64,000 nucleotides of DNA from Nocardia sp. NRRL S-836 (GCF_001279525.1 NZ_LGDY01000091.1:248001-312000); one strand, 5' to 3'; shown: positions 46,614-55,772, counted from the first letter of the stretch. Notes: generated by a model from the letters alone, not told the origin. A program made the numbers and translations.

Positions 46614-47314
46614 GGGGTCCTCAGCAGTTCTTCCGGCCGGTCGCGCTGCGAGACGTCGACCACGACCCCGTCCTTGAGGAACACGACCCGGTCGGCCCAG
46701 GCGGCGTGACGGGCGTCGTGCGTCACCAGGACCATGGCGGCACCGGCGTCCACCTTGGCGCGCAACAACCGCAGGACCGCCTCACCGGTCTGCGAGTCCA
46801 GCGCACCCGTCGGCTCGTCGGCGAGGACCAGGCGGCGGTCGCCGATCAACGCCCTGGCGATCGCGACCCGTTGCTGCTGCCCGCCGGACATCTCGTCGGG
46901 GAACCGGTCCGCGTACCCGTCGAGGTCCACCTCGGACAACGCCTCCTCCGCCTGCCGCCTGGTCCTGCGGCCACCGTCGAGGTCCAGCGGCAGCGCCACG
47001 TTCTCGGCGGCGGTGAGGCTGGCGATCAGGTTGAGGTCCTGGAACACGTACCCGATCCGCTTGCGCCGCCACGCGGCCAGCTGCTTGCGCGTGCACGACC
47101 GCAGCGACGTGCCGTCGACCAGCACCTCCCCGCTGGTGGGGCTGTCGAGACCGCCGGCGAGGTTGAGCAGCGTGGACTTGCCGGAACCGGACGGCCCCAT
47201 CACGGCCACCAGCTCACCGGGCGCGACGCTGAGCGACACGCCCCTGAGCGCGTTCACGGTCGTCTCACCGCTGCCGTGCACGCGGTGGACGTCGCGCAGT
47301 TCGAGGACACTCAT
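46610..47314 (-). CDS. LolD/MacB-type ABC transporter ATP-binding protein
   Basis: A 234-residue ATPase. Walker A is GPSGSGKST (40-48), YVFQDLNLI lies near 90, the signature MSGGQQQRVAIARAL near 143, Walker B VLADEPTGALD near 163-173, and the switch THD. It matches ATPases that drive MacB/FtsX permeases. It overlaps padR upstream by 4 nt and the permease downstream by 4 nt. Confidence 0.94.
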   Translation of the reverse strand: MSVLELRDVHRVHGSGETTVNALRGVSLSVAPGELVAVMGPSGSGKSTLLNLAGGLDSPTSGEVLVDGTSLRSCTRKQLAAWRRKRIGYVFQDLNLIASLTAAENVALPLDLDGGRRTRRQAEEALSEVDLDGYADRFPDEMSGGQQQRVAIARALIGDRRLVLADEPTGALDSQTGEAVLRLLRAKVDAGAAMVLVTHDARHAAWADRVVFLKDGVVVDVSQRDRPEELLRTP

Positions 47315-47856
47315 CGCGGCACCTCGACGTCCGTCGGAGCGGGAACGGCCGGCGGGGAGTAGCGCACCAGGCTCGCCTCGCAGTGGTCGAGCCAGCGCAG
47401 CTCCGCCTCCGCCTGGAAGATCATCGCGTCGAGCACCAGCAGCCACGGCAGCTCACCCGGCTCGGTCTTGAGCCGCGTGTACTCCTGCAGCGTGCGCATG
47501 GTCGCGGTGCGCTGGGTCATGACCACCCCGGCCACGTCGACACCGGGCGTCGTGATCGCGAGCGCGAGCTTGATCGCCATCTCGTCCCGCGGCCGGTCAC
47601 CCTGCCGCACCGGCGTGCTGAACCACTTCCGCACCTCGTCGCGACCCTGCGCGGTGATCTCGTAGGGCCGCTGCCCGTCGTTCTCCGGCAGCGCCGCGAC
47701 CAGGTCGTCGCGTTCGAGGCGGGACAGGGTCGTGTAGACCTGCCCGATGTTGAGGGGCCACGTGCCACCGGTGGCGGAGTCGAACGCCGCCCGGAGCTGG
47801 TAGCCGTACATGGGTCCGCGTTCGAGGAGCGCGAGCAGACCGTGTTTGACCGACAT
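47311..47856 (-). CDS. PadR family transcriptional regulator
   Basis: A 181-residue regulator. The winged helix (about 1-80) has GLLALLERGPMYGYQL, NIGQVYTTLSRLERDDLV and RPYEITAQGRDEV. The C-terminal helical part (about 95-165) is for dimerisation (Vir-type). ATG 47856 is used because homologues begin at VKHGLLALLE. It is first in the operon with the ATPase and permease. Repeats right at its start suggest autoregulation. Confidence 0.93.
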   Translation of the reverse strand: MSVKHGLLALLERGPMYGYQLRAAFDSATGGTWPLNIGQVYTTLSRLERDDLVAALPENDGQRPYEITAQGRDEVRKWFSTPVRQGDRPRDEMAIKLALAITTPGVDVAGVVMTQRTATMRTLQEYTRLKTEPGELPWLLVLDAMIFQAEAELRWLDHCEASLVRYSPPAVPAPTDVEVPR

Positions 47857-47885
47857 ACCTACCGAGTATGCATACCGAGTATGTT
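47857..47885 (-). promoter_or_regulatory. PadR-type operator repeats at the padR start
   Basis: ACCGAGTATG occurs twice, at 47861-47870 and 47873-47882, and the pair forms an internal GTATGCATAC palindrome (47866-47875). They directly abut the padR ATG, so a bound PadR would block its own operon. Confidence 0.55.
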
Positions 47886-47948
47886 CCTGGCAAACGGTGA
47901 CCCCGAAACTCACGTGCGGGCGGGCCGCGCATCAGGAACCCTGGAGGG

Positions 47949-48530
47949 GTGAGGTTGCTGGGGGCACCAATCAGGCCCGCGCCCGAACCGGGCCTGCGGG
48001 TGCGGGACTACGAACCGGCCGACGAGGTGTCGTGGCTGCGCTGCCGGGTCCTGGGGCTGCTGGACACGAGCTGCTACGACGACGTGTGGCCGGTGAAGCG
48101 CCGCGCCGACCTGGAGCTGGTCGTGTGCGACGACAACGTCGTCATCGGGCTGTTCGACGTCTCCGTGCCGGGGGTGACGGCGACGATCGAGACGGTCGTG
48201 ACGCACCCGGACCACCGCGGGCGGGGCATCTGCTCCGCACTGCTGGACGAGGCCCTGGCGCGGCTGAGGCGGTGCGGCGTGCGCGAGGTCGACGCCTGGG
48301 CACGTGACGACGCGGCCGTGGAGTGGTATCTGCGCAACGGTTTCGTGGAGGCGGAGCGCTACCTGCACGTGTACGCGTCGGTGGACGAGGTCGGCACCGT
48401 GGTGAGCGTGCGGCACGGACTGGTGGCGGCCGGTGCGTTCCTGCACGCCAGGATCGAGCGGGAAGCCGAGCTGCGGCAACGCTTCGAGCGCGTGTACGTG
48501 TCTCGCAGGATGGTGCGCGCGCTCCCGTGA
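47949..48530 (+). CDS. GNAT family N-acetyltransferase
   Basis: A 193-residue acetyltransferase. The acetyl-CoA loop is HPDHRGRGICSALLDEAL (about 93-110), followed by VDAWARDDAAVEWYLRNGFVEAERY. The C-terminal extension VVSVRHGLVAAGAFLHARIE is typical of one actinobacterial subfamily. GTG 47949 has CTGGAGGG upstream. The acetylated substrate is unknown. It is convergent with the DinB-like gene, with a 4-nt gap. Confidence 0.88.
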   Translation: MRLLGAPIRPAPEPGLRVRDYEPADEVSWLRCRVLGLLDTSCYDDVWPVKRRADLELVVCDDNVVIGLFDVSVPGVTATIETVVTHPDHRGRGICSALLDEALARLRRCGVREVDAWARDDAAVEWYLRNGFVEAERYLHVYASVDEVGTVVSVRHGLVAAGAFLHARIEREAELRQRFERVYVSRRMVRALP

Positions 48531-48534
48531 CGTT

Positions 48535-49143
48535 TCAGGCCGTGATGCCGGTGAGCCGCGGGATCGTCGCGGTGCGCCCGGCAAGCAGCATCACGAGCGC
48601 CTCGACCGGGCCGCTGATCTCGGTGCCCTCGCCCACTGCCCAGTCGGCGTCGGTGGCGATCAGCCTGTGCCCGGCGAACCTCCGCCTTGCGTGGAAGGGG
48701 AAACCCATCCGCCACAGGTGTTCCGCGGCGACGACGGCGGCGTCGACCGGCATGGGGTGATCGATGCCGAGCGGCAGCGCGATGTCCTGCGTGTGCACCA
48801 TGAGGTCCATCAACGCGTCCTTGAGCTTCTGCCCCGGCGCGAGCTTGTGGGTACCGGCGATGCCACGCAGGTCCGCGACGATCTCGGCGTGCGGTCTGCC
48901 GGCGGAACGCCTCGCTGTCTGGTCGATCATGCGGTTGAAGCTCCCGCGCGCCCTGGCGAGGTCCCGGATCGCCGCGCCGATGGTGGTGTGCGGCGCGAGC
49001 GTCAGGTGGGCGGCGACCTCGCGCACCGTCCAGCCCGCGCACAGCGACGGGTGCGCCCACTGCGCGTCCGTCAGTCCGGCGAGCAGATCTGCCGTGCGCG
49101 TGCGTTCGAGGTCGATCGTCTGCCAGATCTGGGTGTCGTCCAT
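48535..49143 (-). CDS. DinB-like/maleylpyruvate isomerase family protein (TIGR03083 type)
   Basis: A 202-residue helical-bundle protein with the metal-binding pattern His46 (VREVAAHL) and Asp113-x3-His117 (DLMVH). This corresponds to the His/Glu-x3-His set of mycothiol-dependent maleylpyruvate isomerase. LCAGWTVREVAAHL is the family signature. Many members are thought to be mycothiol-dependent enzymes, and mshC in this window shows the cell makes mycothiol. The specific reaction is unknown. ATG 49143 has AAGAGGAG upstream. Confidence 0.87.
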   Translation of the reverse strand: MDDTQIWQTIDLERTRTADLLAGLTDAQWAHPSLCAGWTVREVAAHLTLAPHTTIGAAIRDLARARGSFNRMIDQTARRSAGRPHAEIVADLRGIAGTHKLAPGQKLKDALMDLMVHTQDIALPLGIDHPMPVDAAVVAAEHLWRMGFPFHARRRFAGHRLIATDADWAVGEGTEISGPVEALVMLLAGRTATIPRLTGITA

Positions 49144-49169
49144 CCTGGACTCCTCTTGATTTAGTTCGA

Positions 49170-49202
49170 GAGGCTGACTACTTTAATCAGGGAGACTGAC
49201 TA
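49170..49202. promoter_or_regulatory. Direct repeats in the marR divergent region
   Basis: GAGGCTGACTA (49170-49180) and GAGACTGACTA (49192-49202) are 22 bp apart, two helical turns, in the AT-rich gap between the DinB-like and marR genes. They are probably MarR binding sites. Confidence 0.5.
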
Positions 49203-49219
49203 AAACAAGGGGGTCTTGG

Positions 49220-49639
49220 GTGAACATAGGGCTGCTGCTGTACATCCCGTACCGGGAGCTGGAGAACCGGATCATGGCGGCGGTCACCGCGGCCGGCTAC
49301 GACGTCACCCTGGCCCAAGCCCGTGTGCTGCAACGCATCGGCCCTTCCGGCACGCGACTGACCGAGCTGGCGGAAGCGGCGCAGGTGACCAAGCAGACGG
49401 CCGGGTTCCTGGTCGACCAACTGGAGAAGGCCGGGTACGTGGAGCGCGTGCCCGATCCGACCGACGGGCGGGCCCGGTTGGTGCGGGTCACCGAGAAGGC
49501 GCAGGGGGCGATGCCCGTGGCGGACGAGGAGATGGCCAGGATCGAGGCGGAGTGGGAACGGCACATCGGGAAGCGGCGGATGGGGCAGTTGCGGGAGGCT
49601 TTGGAGCAGTTGGGCGAGATCACCGATCCGTACCGCTGA
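49220..49639 (+). CDS. MarR family transcriptional regulator
   Basis: A 139-residue winged-helix protein. The recognition unit is LTELAEAAQVTKQTAGFLVDQLEKAGYVERV (about 47-77), then the wing DGRARLVRVTEKA. GTG 49220 has AAGGGGG about 8 nt upstream. It is divergent from the DinB-like gene, and the intervening direct repeats suggest it controls that gene and itself. The ligand is unknown. Confidence 0.92.
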   Translation: MNIGLLLYIPYRELENRIMAAVTAAGYDVTLAQARVLQRIGPSGTRLTELAEAAQVTKQTAGFLVDQLEKAGYVERVPDPTDGRARLVRVTEKAQGAMPVADEEMARIEAEWERHIGKRRMGQLREALEQLGEITDPYR

Positions 49640-50400
49640 GCCGGGTGGTGCCGACGGGCACGGCTTGCCGGTCAATCGGTTGGTTGTGCCGGATGGTGCC
49701 GTGGGCGAGCTTGCCGGTGGGCAGGGTGGTGCCGGGTGACTCCGGGGGACCGGGTCGCTCCGGCTCACCGGCACGCCGGTGAGCCGAGTGGTGCCGATGG
49801 GCGGTCATGTCGGTCGGCCGGGTGGCGCGGGTTGGCGATGACGCCGGTGAGTGGGGCTGTCGGGGAGAGCGGCGCCGGGCTGGATAGGGCTGTCGCTGGA
49901 GAGCGGGTCCTGGCAGATTGCCTCACGAGCTCGCGTCCGGCTCTCGGGTACGCCGGGCCGTGGTCTCGCGCGCACGTTCTGCTGGCCCTCGGGCGCACCG
50001 ACCGTGGTCTCGCGCTACGGGTCCCGCTGGCCGTCGGATGCGCCGGGTTCTGGTTTCCCGCCACCGGTTGCGCCGACCTTCGAAGCCATCAGACCTTGGT
50101 CTCGCGCCGCAAGCCCCACTCACCCGCGAACGCGCCAAGCCCGCCCGCGGTCCGCAGGTTCCGGACCTCTGACCTGCCCGAACATCCGTCACCACCCGGC
50201 GCAGCGCCCAGCCCGCCCACCGCGTCCGTCACTCGAACAGGTGAACCCTGTCCGTACTCACGCCCGCCCTCGTCTATCTGATGTCCCGAAAACATGGTCA
50301 TCTTCACCGCGCAGAGAAAGGAACGCGGGGGCCGCCACCAACCCGGCACGACGGATCCGCCCAGGGTGGCCGTACCGCACCGACCACCCGGCGAACCGCA
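49640..50400. other. 761-bp non-coding region with degenerate repeats
   Basis: No credible gene is present. A 22-nt word starting GAGCCGGGTGGTGCCG (49638) recurs at 49781 with two changes. A 44-bp-spaced degenerate repeat beginning GTGGTCTCGCGC is at 49960 and 50004, with fragments to about 50110. Open frames here are compositionally random. It may be a decayed segment between marR and glpD. Confidence 0.5.
49762..49785. terminator. Hairpin downstream of marR
   Basis: A perfect 10-bp stem, GGCTCACCGG/CCGGTGAGCC, with a CACG loop, about 120 bp after the marR stop. It could terminate marR or be part of the repeat region. Confidence 0.5.
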
Positions 50401-51924
50401 TTAGGAGGCGAGCAACGAGGACACGCGAGCGCGGACCTCGGGGGAGTCCAGCCCCCGCACCATGACGGTGGTGCGGCGGCGCAGGACGTCGTCGACCTCG
50501 GTGGCCCACTCGGTGCGGCGGGCGTGCTCGACCTGGGCCCAGATGTCCGGGCCGTCGGGGTGCACGCGCTCCAGCAGTGCCGGGTTCTCCAGGCCCAGGG
50601 CGACGACCTCGTGGGACGTGGTGCCGTAGTGGGTGGCGAGGTGGCGCACCACGTCGTCGGGCAGGGCGTCCCAGGCGGTGTGCAGGACGTGGCCGACGGT
50701 GTCGGGCAGGGCGGAGCCGGGGAGGGCGACGCCGTCCAGCGGGCCGTCGAAGGTGCGGCCCAGCTCGGAGTTCACGCGGGCCAGGACGGTGGCGCCGATC
50801 TTGCGGAACGTCGTCCACTTGCCGCCGGCCACGCTGATCATGCCGCCGGTGCCCGCGGTGATCACGGTCTCGCGCTTGGCGTGGGAGGTGTCGCCGGGGC
50901 CGCCGGGCAGGACGCGCAGGCCCGCGAAGGTGTAGGCGATGCGGGAGCGGTCCAGGCCGGACACCGCGGTGCCGGCCTCGTCGAGGATCTGGTCGACGTC
51001 GGCGTCGGTGCACGCGACGGCGGCCGGGTCGCCCTCGTAGGCCTCGTCGGTGGTGCCGAGCAGGAGGTGGCCCTCCCACGGGATCGCGAACGACACGCGC
51101 ACGTCGTCGACCGGGATGGTCAGCGCGGCCTTCCACTCGGAGGTCTTGCGCAGCACCAGGTGCGAGCCCTTGGAGAGGCGGATCGACGGGGGTGCCGCGG
51201 GGTCTTCCATGCGGCGCAGCGTGTCCAGCCACGGGCCGGTGGCGTTCACGACGACCGTGGCGTCGACGCCGAACTCGCCCAGGGAGTCGCGCAGTTCGAC
51301 GCCGGTGACGCGGGCACCGGTTTTGCGCAGGCCCACGACCGAGATGTGGTTGAGCAGCACGGCGCCGGCCTCGGCGGCGGCGCGGGCGGCGGTGATCGCC
51401 ACGCGGCTGTCGTTCATCTGGTGGTCGTAGTACATCGCGGCACCGCGCAGACCGTCGGCGCGCAGGTCAGGCACCCACTCCTCAGCCCTGCGCGCCGACA
51501 GGACCTTCCCCATGCCGTCGCCGAAGCCCGACAGCGCGGAGTACAACGTGACGCCCGCGCCCAGCACGAACCGGCTGTGCGGTCCGCCCTTGTAGACGGG
51601 GACGAGGAAAGGCAAGGGGCGCACCAGGTGTGGCGCCAGGTGGTCGCCGAGCGCGCGGCGTTCCACGTGGTTCTCGCGGACCATCGGCACGGCCGACGGG
51701 CCCATCGCGAGGTAGCGCAGGCCGCCGTGCACGAGCTTCGAGGAGGCTGAGGACGTCGCGCCCGCGAAGTCGCCGCTCTCCACCAGGGCCACGCGCAGGC
51801 CGGACCGGGCCGCGGCCCACGTCGTCGCGATGCCCAGGATGCCGCCGCCGATCACGACGACGTCGAACTTGCCGTGCTGCAGCTCTTCGCGGGCACGGGC
51901 CCGTTGTGCGGAAAAGTCAGTCAT
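50401..51924 (-). CDS. glpD: Glycerol-3-phosphate dehydrogenase, FAD-dependent (GlpD)
   Basis: GlpD oxidises glycerol-3-phosphate to dihydroxyacetone phosphate at the membrane. The 507-residue enzyme has the FAD-binding [19 protein letters not shown] (about 21-39), [15 protein letters not shown] around 60-75, and the C-terminal cap domain. ATG 51924 overlaps the glpK stop by 8 nt. It completes the glycerol pathway begun by GlpK, under the IclR regulator upstream. Confidence 0.96.
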   Translation of the reverse strand: MTDFSAQRARAREELQHGKFDVVVIGGGILGIATTWAAARSGLRVALVESGDFAGATSSASSKLVHGGLRYLAMGPSAVPMVRENHVERRALGDHLAPHLVRPLPFLVPVYKGGPHSRFVLGAGVTLYSALSGFGDGMGKVLSARRAEEWVPDLRADGLRGAAMYYDHQMNDSRVAITAARAAAEAGAVLLNHISVVGLRKTGARVTGVELRDSLGEFGVDATVVVNATGPWLDTLRRMEDPAAPPSIRLSKGSHLVLRKTSEWKAALTIPVDDVRVSFAIPWEGHLLLGTTDEAYEGDPAAVACTDADVDQILDEAGTAVSGLDRSRIAYTFAGLRVLPGGPGDTSHAKRETVITAGTGGMISVAGGKWTTFRKIGATVLARVNSELGRTFDGPLDGVALPGSALPDTVGHVLHTAWDALPDDVVRHLATHYGTTSHEVVALGLENPALLERVHPDGPDIWAQVEHARRTEWATEVDDVLRRRTTVMVRGLDSPEVRARVSSLLAS

Positions 51925-53386
51925 CGTCCTCGTCCATCCACCCGACGGTCCGCTCGACCGCCTTCTTCCACTTCCGGTAGCCGCGATCGCGTGCAGCCGG
52001 TTCCATCGACGGCTCCCATTCGGCCGCCTTGTGCCAGTTCTCGCGCAACGCGTCGACGGACGGCCAGTAGCCAACGGCCAGACCGGCCGCGTACGCCGCG
52101 CCGAGGCACGTCGTCTCCGCGACGATCGGGCGCACCACCGGTACGTCCAGCACGTCCGCCAGGAACTGCATGAGCAGGTTGTTCGCCGTCATGCCGCCGT
52201 CGACCCGCAACGTCGTGAGGTCCACACCGGAGTCGGCGTTCATCGCGTCCACGACCTCACGGGTCTGCCACGCCGATGCTTCGAGCACGGCGCGTGCGAG
52301 GTGCCCGCGCGAGATGTAGCCCGTCAGGCCTGCGATGACACCGCGCGCGTCGGAACGCCAATGCGGTGCGAACAGACCGGAGAACGCGGGCACGAAGTAC
52401 GCGCCGCCGTTGTCCTCCACGGTGCGTGCCAGCGTCTCGATCTCCGCCGCCGACGAGATCAGCCCGACCTTGTCGCGGAACCACTGCACCAGCGCGCCGG
52501 TCACCCCGATCGCGCCCTCCAGGGCGTACGCGGCGGGTTCGGAGCCGATCCGGTAACCCACGGTGGTCAGCAGGCCGTGCTGCGAGCGGACCGGTTCCGA
52601 GCCGGTGTTGACCAGCAGGAACGCGCCGGTGCCGTACGTGCACTTGCCCTCGCCGGGCGCGAAGCAGGTCTGGCCGAACAACGCCGCCTGCTGGTCACCG
52701 AGCGCCGACGCGACCGGCACGCCCTCGTGGGTGCCGTAGACCTCCGAGGAGGACCGGATCTCCGGCAGCATCGACAGCGGAACGCCCATCGCGGACACCA
52801 GCTCGGGGTCCCAGTCCAGGGTCTCCAGATTCATCAGCATGGTGCGCGACGCGTTCGTCACGTCGGTGACGTGGCGGCCGGTCAGGTTCCAGATCAACCA
52901 GGTGTCCATGGTGCCGAACAGGACCTCGCCGCGGTCGGCGCGTTCACGCAGGCCGGCGACGTTGTCGAGCAGCCAGCGCAGCTTCGGGCCGGAGAAGTAG
53001 GTGGCGAGCGGCAGGCCGGACCGTTCGCGGAACCGGTCCTGGTCGCCCAAAGACCTGATCAACGCGTCGGTGCGCGTGTCCTGCCACACGATCGCGTTGT
53101 GCACGGGCTCGCCGGTCTCGCGGTCCCACACCACGGTCGTCTCGCGCTGGTTCGTGATGCCGAACGCGGCGATGTCGGCGTGGGTCAGCGAGGCGTTCGC
53201 CAGCGCGTCGCGCACCACGGACTGCACGTTCGCCCAGATCTCGGTCGCGTCGTGCTCCACCCAGCCGGGCCTCGGGAAGATCTGCCGGTGTTCGCGCTGG
53301 GCGACCGACACGATCCCGCCGGACTGGTCGAACACGATGCACCGGGACGACGTCGTGCCCTGGTCGATCGCCGCGATGTAGGCCAC
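51917..53386 (-). CDS. glpK: Glycerol kinase (GlpK)
   Basis: GlpK phosphorylates glycerol with ATP. The 489-residue FGGY kinase has [19 protein letters not shown] at the N-terminus (about 3-21), the FGGY signature region near 230-245 and the C-terminal nucleotide region near 405-410 ([16 protein letters not shown]). GTG 53386 has GAGGAG 8 nt upstream. It overlaps glpD by 8 nt. No glycerol facilitator gene accompanies it, unlike in Streptomyces gyl operons. Confidence 0.96.
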   Translation of the reverse strand: MAYIAAIDQGTTSSRCIVFDQSGGIVSVAQREHRQIFPRPGWVEHDATEIWANVQSVVRDALANASLTHADIAAFGITNQRETTVVWDRETGEPVHNAIVWQDTRTDALIRSLGDQDRFRERSGLPLATYFSGPKLRWLLDNVAGLRERADRGEVLFGTMDTWLIWNLTGRHVTDVTNASRTMLMNLETLDWDPELVSAMGVPLSMLPEIRSSSEVYGTHEGVPVASALGDQQAALFGQTCFAPGEGKCTYGTGAFLLVNTGSEPVRSQHGLLTTVGYRIGSEPAAYALEGAIGVTGALVQWFRDKVGLISSAAEIETLARTVEDNGGAYFVPAFSGLFAPHWRSDARGVIAGLTGYISRGHLARAVLEASAWQTREVVDAMNADSGVDLTTLRVDGGMTANNLLMQFLADVLDVPVVRPIVAETTCLGAAYAAGLAVGYWPSVDALRENWHKAAEWEPSMEPAARDRGYRKWKKAVERTVGWMDEDDD

Positions 53387-53411
53387 CGTGCACACTCCTC
53401 TGTGTGAACCA

Positions 53412-53440
53412 TTCGACAATGTCGAACGCTGTCCACATTA
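53412..53440 (-). promoter_or_regulatory. glpK promoter and IclR operator
   Basis: The dyad TTCGACAATGTCGAA (53412-53426) is identical to the one upstream of the iclR gene. On the minus strand a -10-like TAATGT (53440-53435) lies just upstream, so the operator would sit at the transcription start, between iclR and glpK. Confidence 0.6.
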
Positions 53441-54196
53441 CTACCAGGAGAGGCCACCCAGCTCCCTGGACACGCTGCGAGCTGCCTCACGTACGTAGGA
53501 CACGAGCTCCAGGCGCGGCGGCTGGTCAGGGGCCTCGCACAACCGCTCGACCGGCCCGGACACGCCGACCGCGCCCACGACGACACCGCGCCGGTCGCGG
53601 ATCGGCGCCGCGATCGACGCCTCGCCCTCGACGAGCTCGTGCAGGTCGTAGCCCCAGTCGCGGTCGCGGATCACGTCGAGCGCGGCTTCCAGCTCGGCCT
53701 CGGCGAGGGTGTGCCGGGTGAACCGCCGCAGCTCGCCTTCGGGCCACTCGCCGAACGCCACCAGCACCTTGCCCAGGGCGGTCGCGTGCCACGGCAGCAG
53801 CGCGCCGGTGTCGAGCGCCTGCCGGCTGTTGTCCGGCCGGAACACGTGGTGCACCACTAAGACGTGCCTGCCGTGCATGACGCCGATGCGCACCGCCTCG
53901 CGTGCCCGCATCGCGAGCGTGTCCGACCAGTTCAACGCCTTGGCGCGCAGCTCGTTGCCGTCGAGGTAGGACGTGCCGATCTGGAACAGCGCGGCCCCCA
54001 GGCGGTACTTGCCGCCCTCGACCTCCTGCTCGACGAAGCCGACCTCGTGCAACGTCCGCAGGATCCCGTGCACCGTCGGTTTCGCCAGGTCCAGGGCGCG
54101 GGAGATCTCGGCGACGCTCAGCTGGTGCGCGCCGCCGTGGGCGAGCAGCTTGAGGACCTCCGCCGCGCGCTGGATGGACTGAATGGGACCGGGCAC
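53441..54196 (-). CDS. IclR family regulator of glycerol catabolism (GylR-like)
   Basis: A 251-residue protein. The N-terminal winged helix (about 5-70) has QSIQRAAEVLKLLA and SVAEISRALDLAKPTVHGILRTL. The effector domain (about 85-245) has LPWHATALGKVLVAF and GEASIAAPIRDRRGVVVGAVGVSGP. Start GTG 54196 is preferred, with TAGAGT 7 nt upstream. It lies directly before glpK-glpD like Streptomyces GylR, and identical dyads precede both units, so it should repress the operon and itself until a glycerol signal is bound. Confidence 0.92.
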   Translation of the reverse strand: MPGPIQSIQRAAEVLKLLAHGGAHQLSVAEISRALDLAKPTVHGILRTLHEVGFVEQEVEGGKYRLGAALFQIGTSYLDGNELRAKALNWSDTLAMRAREAVRIGVMHGRHVLVVHHVFRPDNSRQALDTGALLPWHATALGKVLVAFGEWPEGELRRFTRHTLAEAELEAALDVIRDRDWGYDLHELVEGEASIAAPIRDRRGVVVGAVGVSGPVERLCEAPDQPPRLELVSYVREAARSVSRELGGLSW

Positions 54197-54203
54197 GCAC
54201 CCC

Positions 54204-54235
54204 ACTCTAGCTGCGCGCGTTCGACAATGTCGAAC
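54204..54235 (-). promoter_or_regulatory. iclR promoter overlapped by its operator
   Basis: The palindrome GTTCGACAATGTCGAAC (54219-54235) contains TCGACA on the minus strand as a -35. The -10 TAGAGT (54204-54209) follows at 18 nt spacing, 7 nt before GTG 54196. No ribosome site is present, so the transcript is probably leaderless. Confidence 0.6.
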
Positions 54236-54298
54236 ACTGAATGCCACGCGGGGAGCTTTCGTACGACAAGAGCGGACGAAGGGTCCCCGCGTGACCGG

Positions 54299-55699
54299 TC
54301 AGGGGCGGTAGATGCCGAGAGCGGCGGGCCGGGCGCGGAACCGGAACCGCGTCGCCTGGCCGCGCACCTCGCCGTCCGTCGCGATGGAGATGGGCGAGCC
54401 GTGCACCGTGACGTCCAGGGACGCGACCTCCAGGTGCCGGTAGGTGCGTGAGTGCTCCAACGCCCCCAACAGGGCGCCCACGAAGAACCTCAGCCGCGAG
54501 TAACGCCGGTCCGCGCGCACGTACCGGACGTCGAGCAGCCCGTCGTCCAGCCGCGGCCGCATCGTCGGCGCGAAGCCCTTCGGCCGGTACGGGCCGTTGC
54601 CCACGAACAGCATCCACACCAGGTGCCGGTCGCCGTCGATGGTCATCTCCAGCGGCCTGGCACGTTGCAGCACGCGGGCCAGCGCGATCGCCGCCGCCGG
54701 CCACTTGCCCCAGCGCCTCTGCAGCTTCTCCCGGATCCGCACCATGTCCGGGTAGCCGCCCAGCGACGCCGTGTTGACGAACCACTGGTCGTTGACCTGC
54801 GCGAGGTCCACCCGCACGCCGACGCCGTCCGCGACCGCCTGCGCCGTGTCGTGCAGGCCGGTGATGCCGACGTCGCGGGCGAAGTGGTTCAGCGTGCCGG
54901 ACGGGATGAGCACCATCGGCAGGTCGTGCTCCGCGGCCAGCGAGGCCACCGCGGCCACCGTGCCGTCACCGCCGGCCACGCCCAGCGCCTTCGCGTCCGG
55001 CAGCGCGTCGAGCTCGTCGACGCCCACGACCCGCGCCTTCGGCCACTCCTCGACGATCTGCGGCGTCGGGTCGGGGCCGATGCCCGAGTGCGGGTTGACC
55101 ACCACGACCAGGCCTTCGCCCTCTTGCAACGGCGTCAGGTCGGCGTGCTCGTAGGCCGAGGCGGGCTCGTGCCTGCCCACGGGCCACCATCGGCGCGTGA
55201 GGTATGCGGCACCCACGCCGACCGCCGCGCCCGCCGCGACATCCGTCGGCCAATGAACGCCCGTGTGGACGCGTGAGTACGCCACGGCGGCCGCGATCGG
55301 CGCCACGACCACGCCCGCCGAGGGCGACTCCAGCGCCACCGCGGTGGCGAAGGCGGCGGCCGACGCGGAGTGCCCGGACGGGAACGACGACGACGTCGGG
55401 CGGCGCGCCAGGCGGCGGTCGAGCGCGAGCAGGTCCGCGGCGGGTCTGCGCCGCGGGAACAGCGACTTGCCGACGAGGTTAGCGCTGGCAGAGGCCATGC
55501 CGATGGCCGCGAGGCCCCTCAGCGCCCCCCGCCGGAACGGCGCTTTGCCCGTTGCCAGAATGGCCGCGATGACGAACCACAGCACGCTGTGGTTGGCGGC
55601 TTTCGAGAGCCGCTTGAAAGCCCTGTCGAACCTGCTCGGAGGCAGTCCGGCGGAGGAGCTCATGAGCGACTTGTCGAGCGCGCTGACCCGTTTCCACAC
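54299..55699 (-). CDS. Bifunctional PAP2 phosphatase/diacylglycerol-kinase-family protein
   Basis: A 466-residue fusion. The N-terminal PAP2 half has Lys78-x6-RP (SLFPRRRP), PSGH at 107-110 and SRxxxGxHxxxD (Ser142, His149, Asp153), with membrane helices between. The C-terminal half (about 195-466) is a lipid kinase with VNPHSG near 202 and GGDGT at 243-247. Fusions like this are common in actinomycetes and imply a lipid phosphate is made and removed by one protein; the lipid is unknown. GTG 55699 has TAGTGT 6 nt upstream. Confidence 0.92.
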   Translation of the reverse strand: MWKRVSALDKSLMSSSAGLPPSRFDRAFKRLSKAANHSVLWFVIAAILATGKAPFRRGALRGLAAIGMASASANLVGKSLFPRRRPAADLLALDRRLARRPTSSSFPSGHSASAAAFATAVALESPSAGVVVAPIAAAVAYSRVHTGVHWPTDVAAGAAVGVGAAYLTRRWWPVGRHEPASAYEHADLTPLQEGEGLVVVVNPHSGIGPDPTPQIVEEWPKARVVGVDELDALPDAKALGVAGGDGTVAAVASLAAEHDLPMVLIPSGTLNHFARDVGITGLHDTAQAVADGVGVRVDLAQVNDQWFVNTASLGGYPDMVRIREKLQRRWGKWPAAAIALARVLQRARPLEMTIDGDRHLVWMLFVGNGPYRPKGFAPTMRPRLDDGLLDVRYVRADRRYSRLRFFVGALLGALEHSRTYRHLEVASLDVTVHGSPISIATDGEVRGQATRFRFRARPAALGIYRP

Positions 55700-55705
55700 G
55701 CCCCG

Positions 55706-55711
55706 ACACTA
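55706..55711 (-). promoter_or_regulatory. Predicted -10 of the leaderless PAP2/kinase gene
   Basis: On the minus strand TAGTGT ends exactly 6 nt before GTG 55699, with no Shine-Dalgarno sequence. Confidence 0.48.
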
Positions 55712-55766
55712 AACCGCAACCGGCGTGCCGCCCGAACGGATCACCCTCGTGCGGCCGTAAGTCGCC

Positions 55767-55772
55767 TACTGT
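55767..55772 (+). promoter_or_regulatory. Predicted -10 of the leaderless pafA gene
   Basis: TACTGT ends 6 nt before ATG 55779, with no Shine-Dalgarno sequence. Confidence 0.5.
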
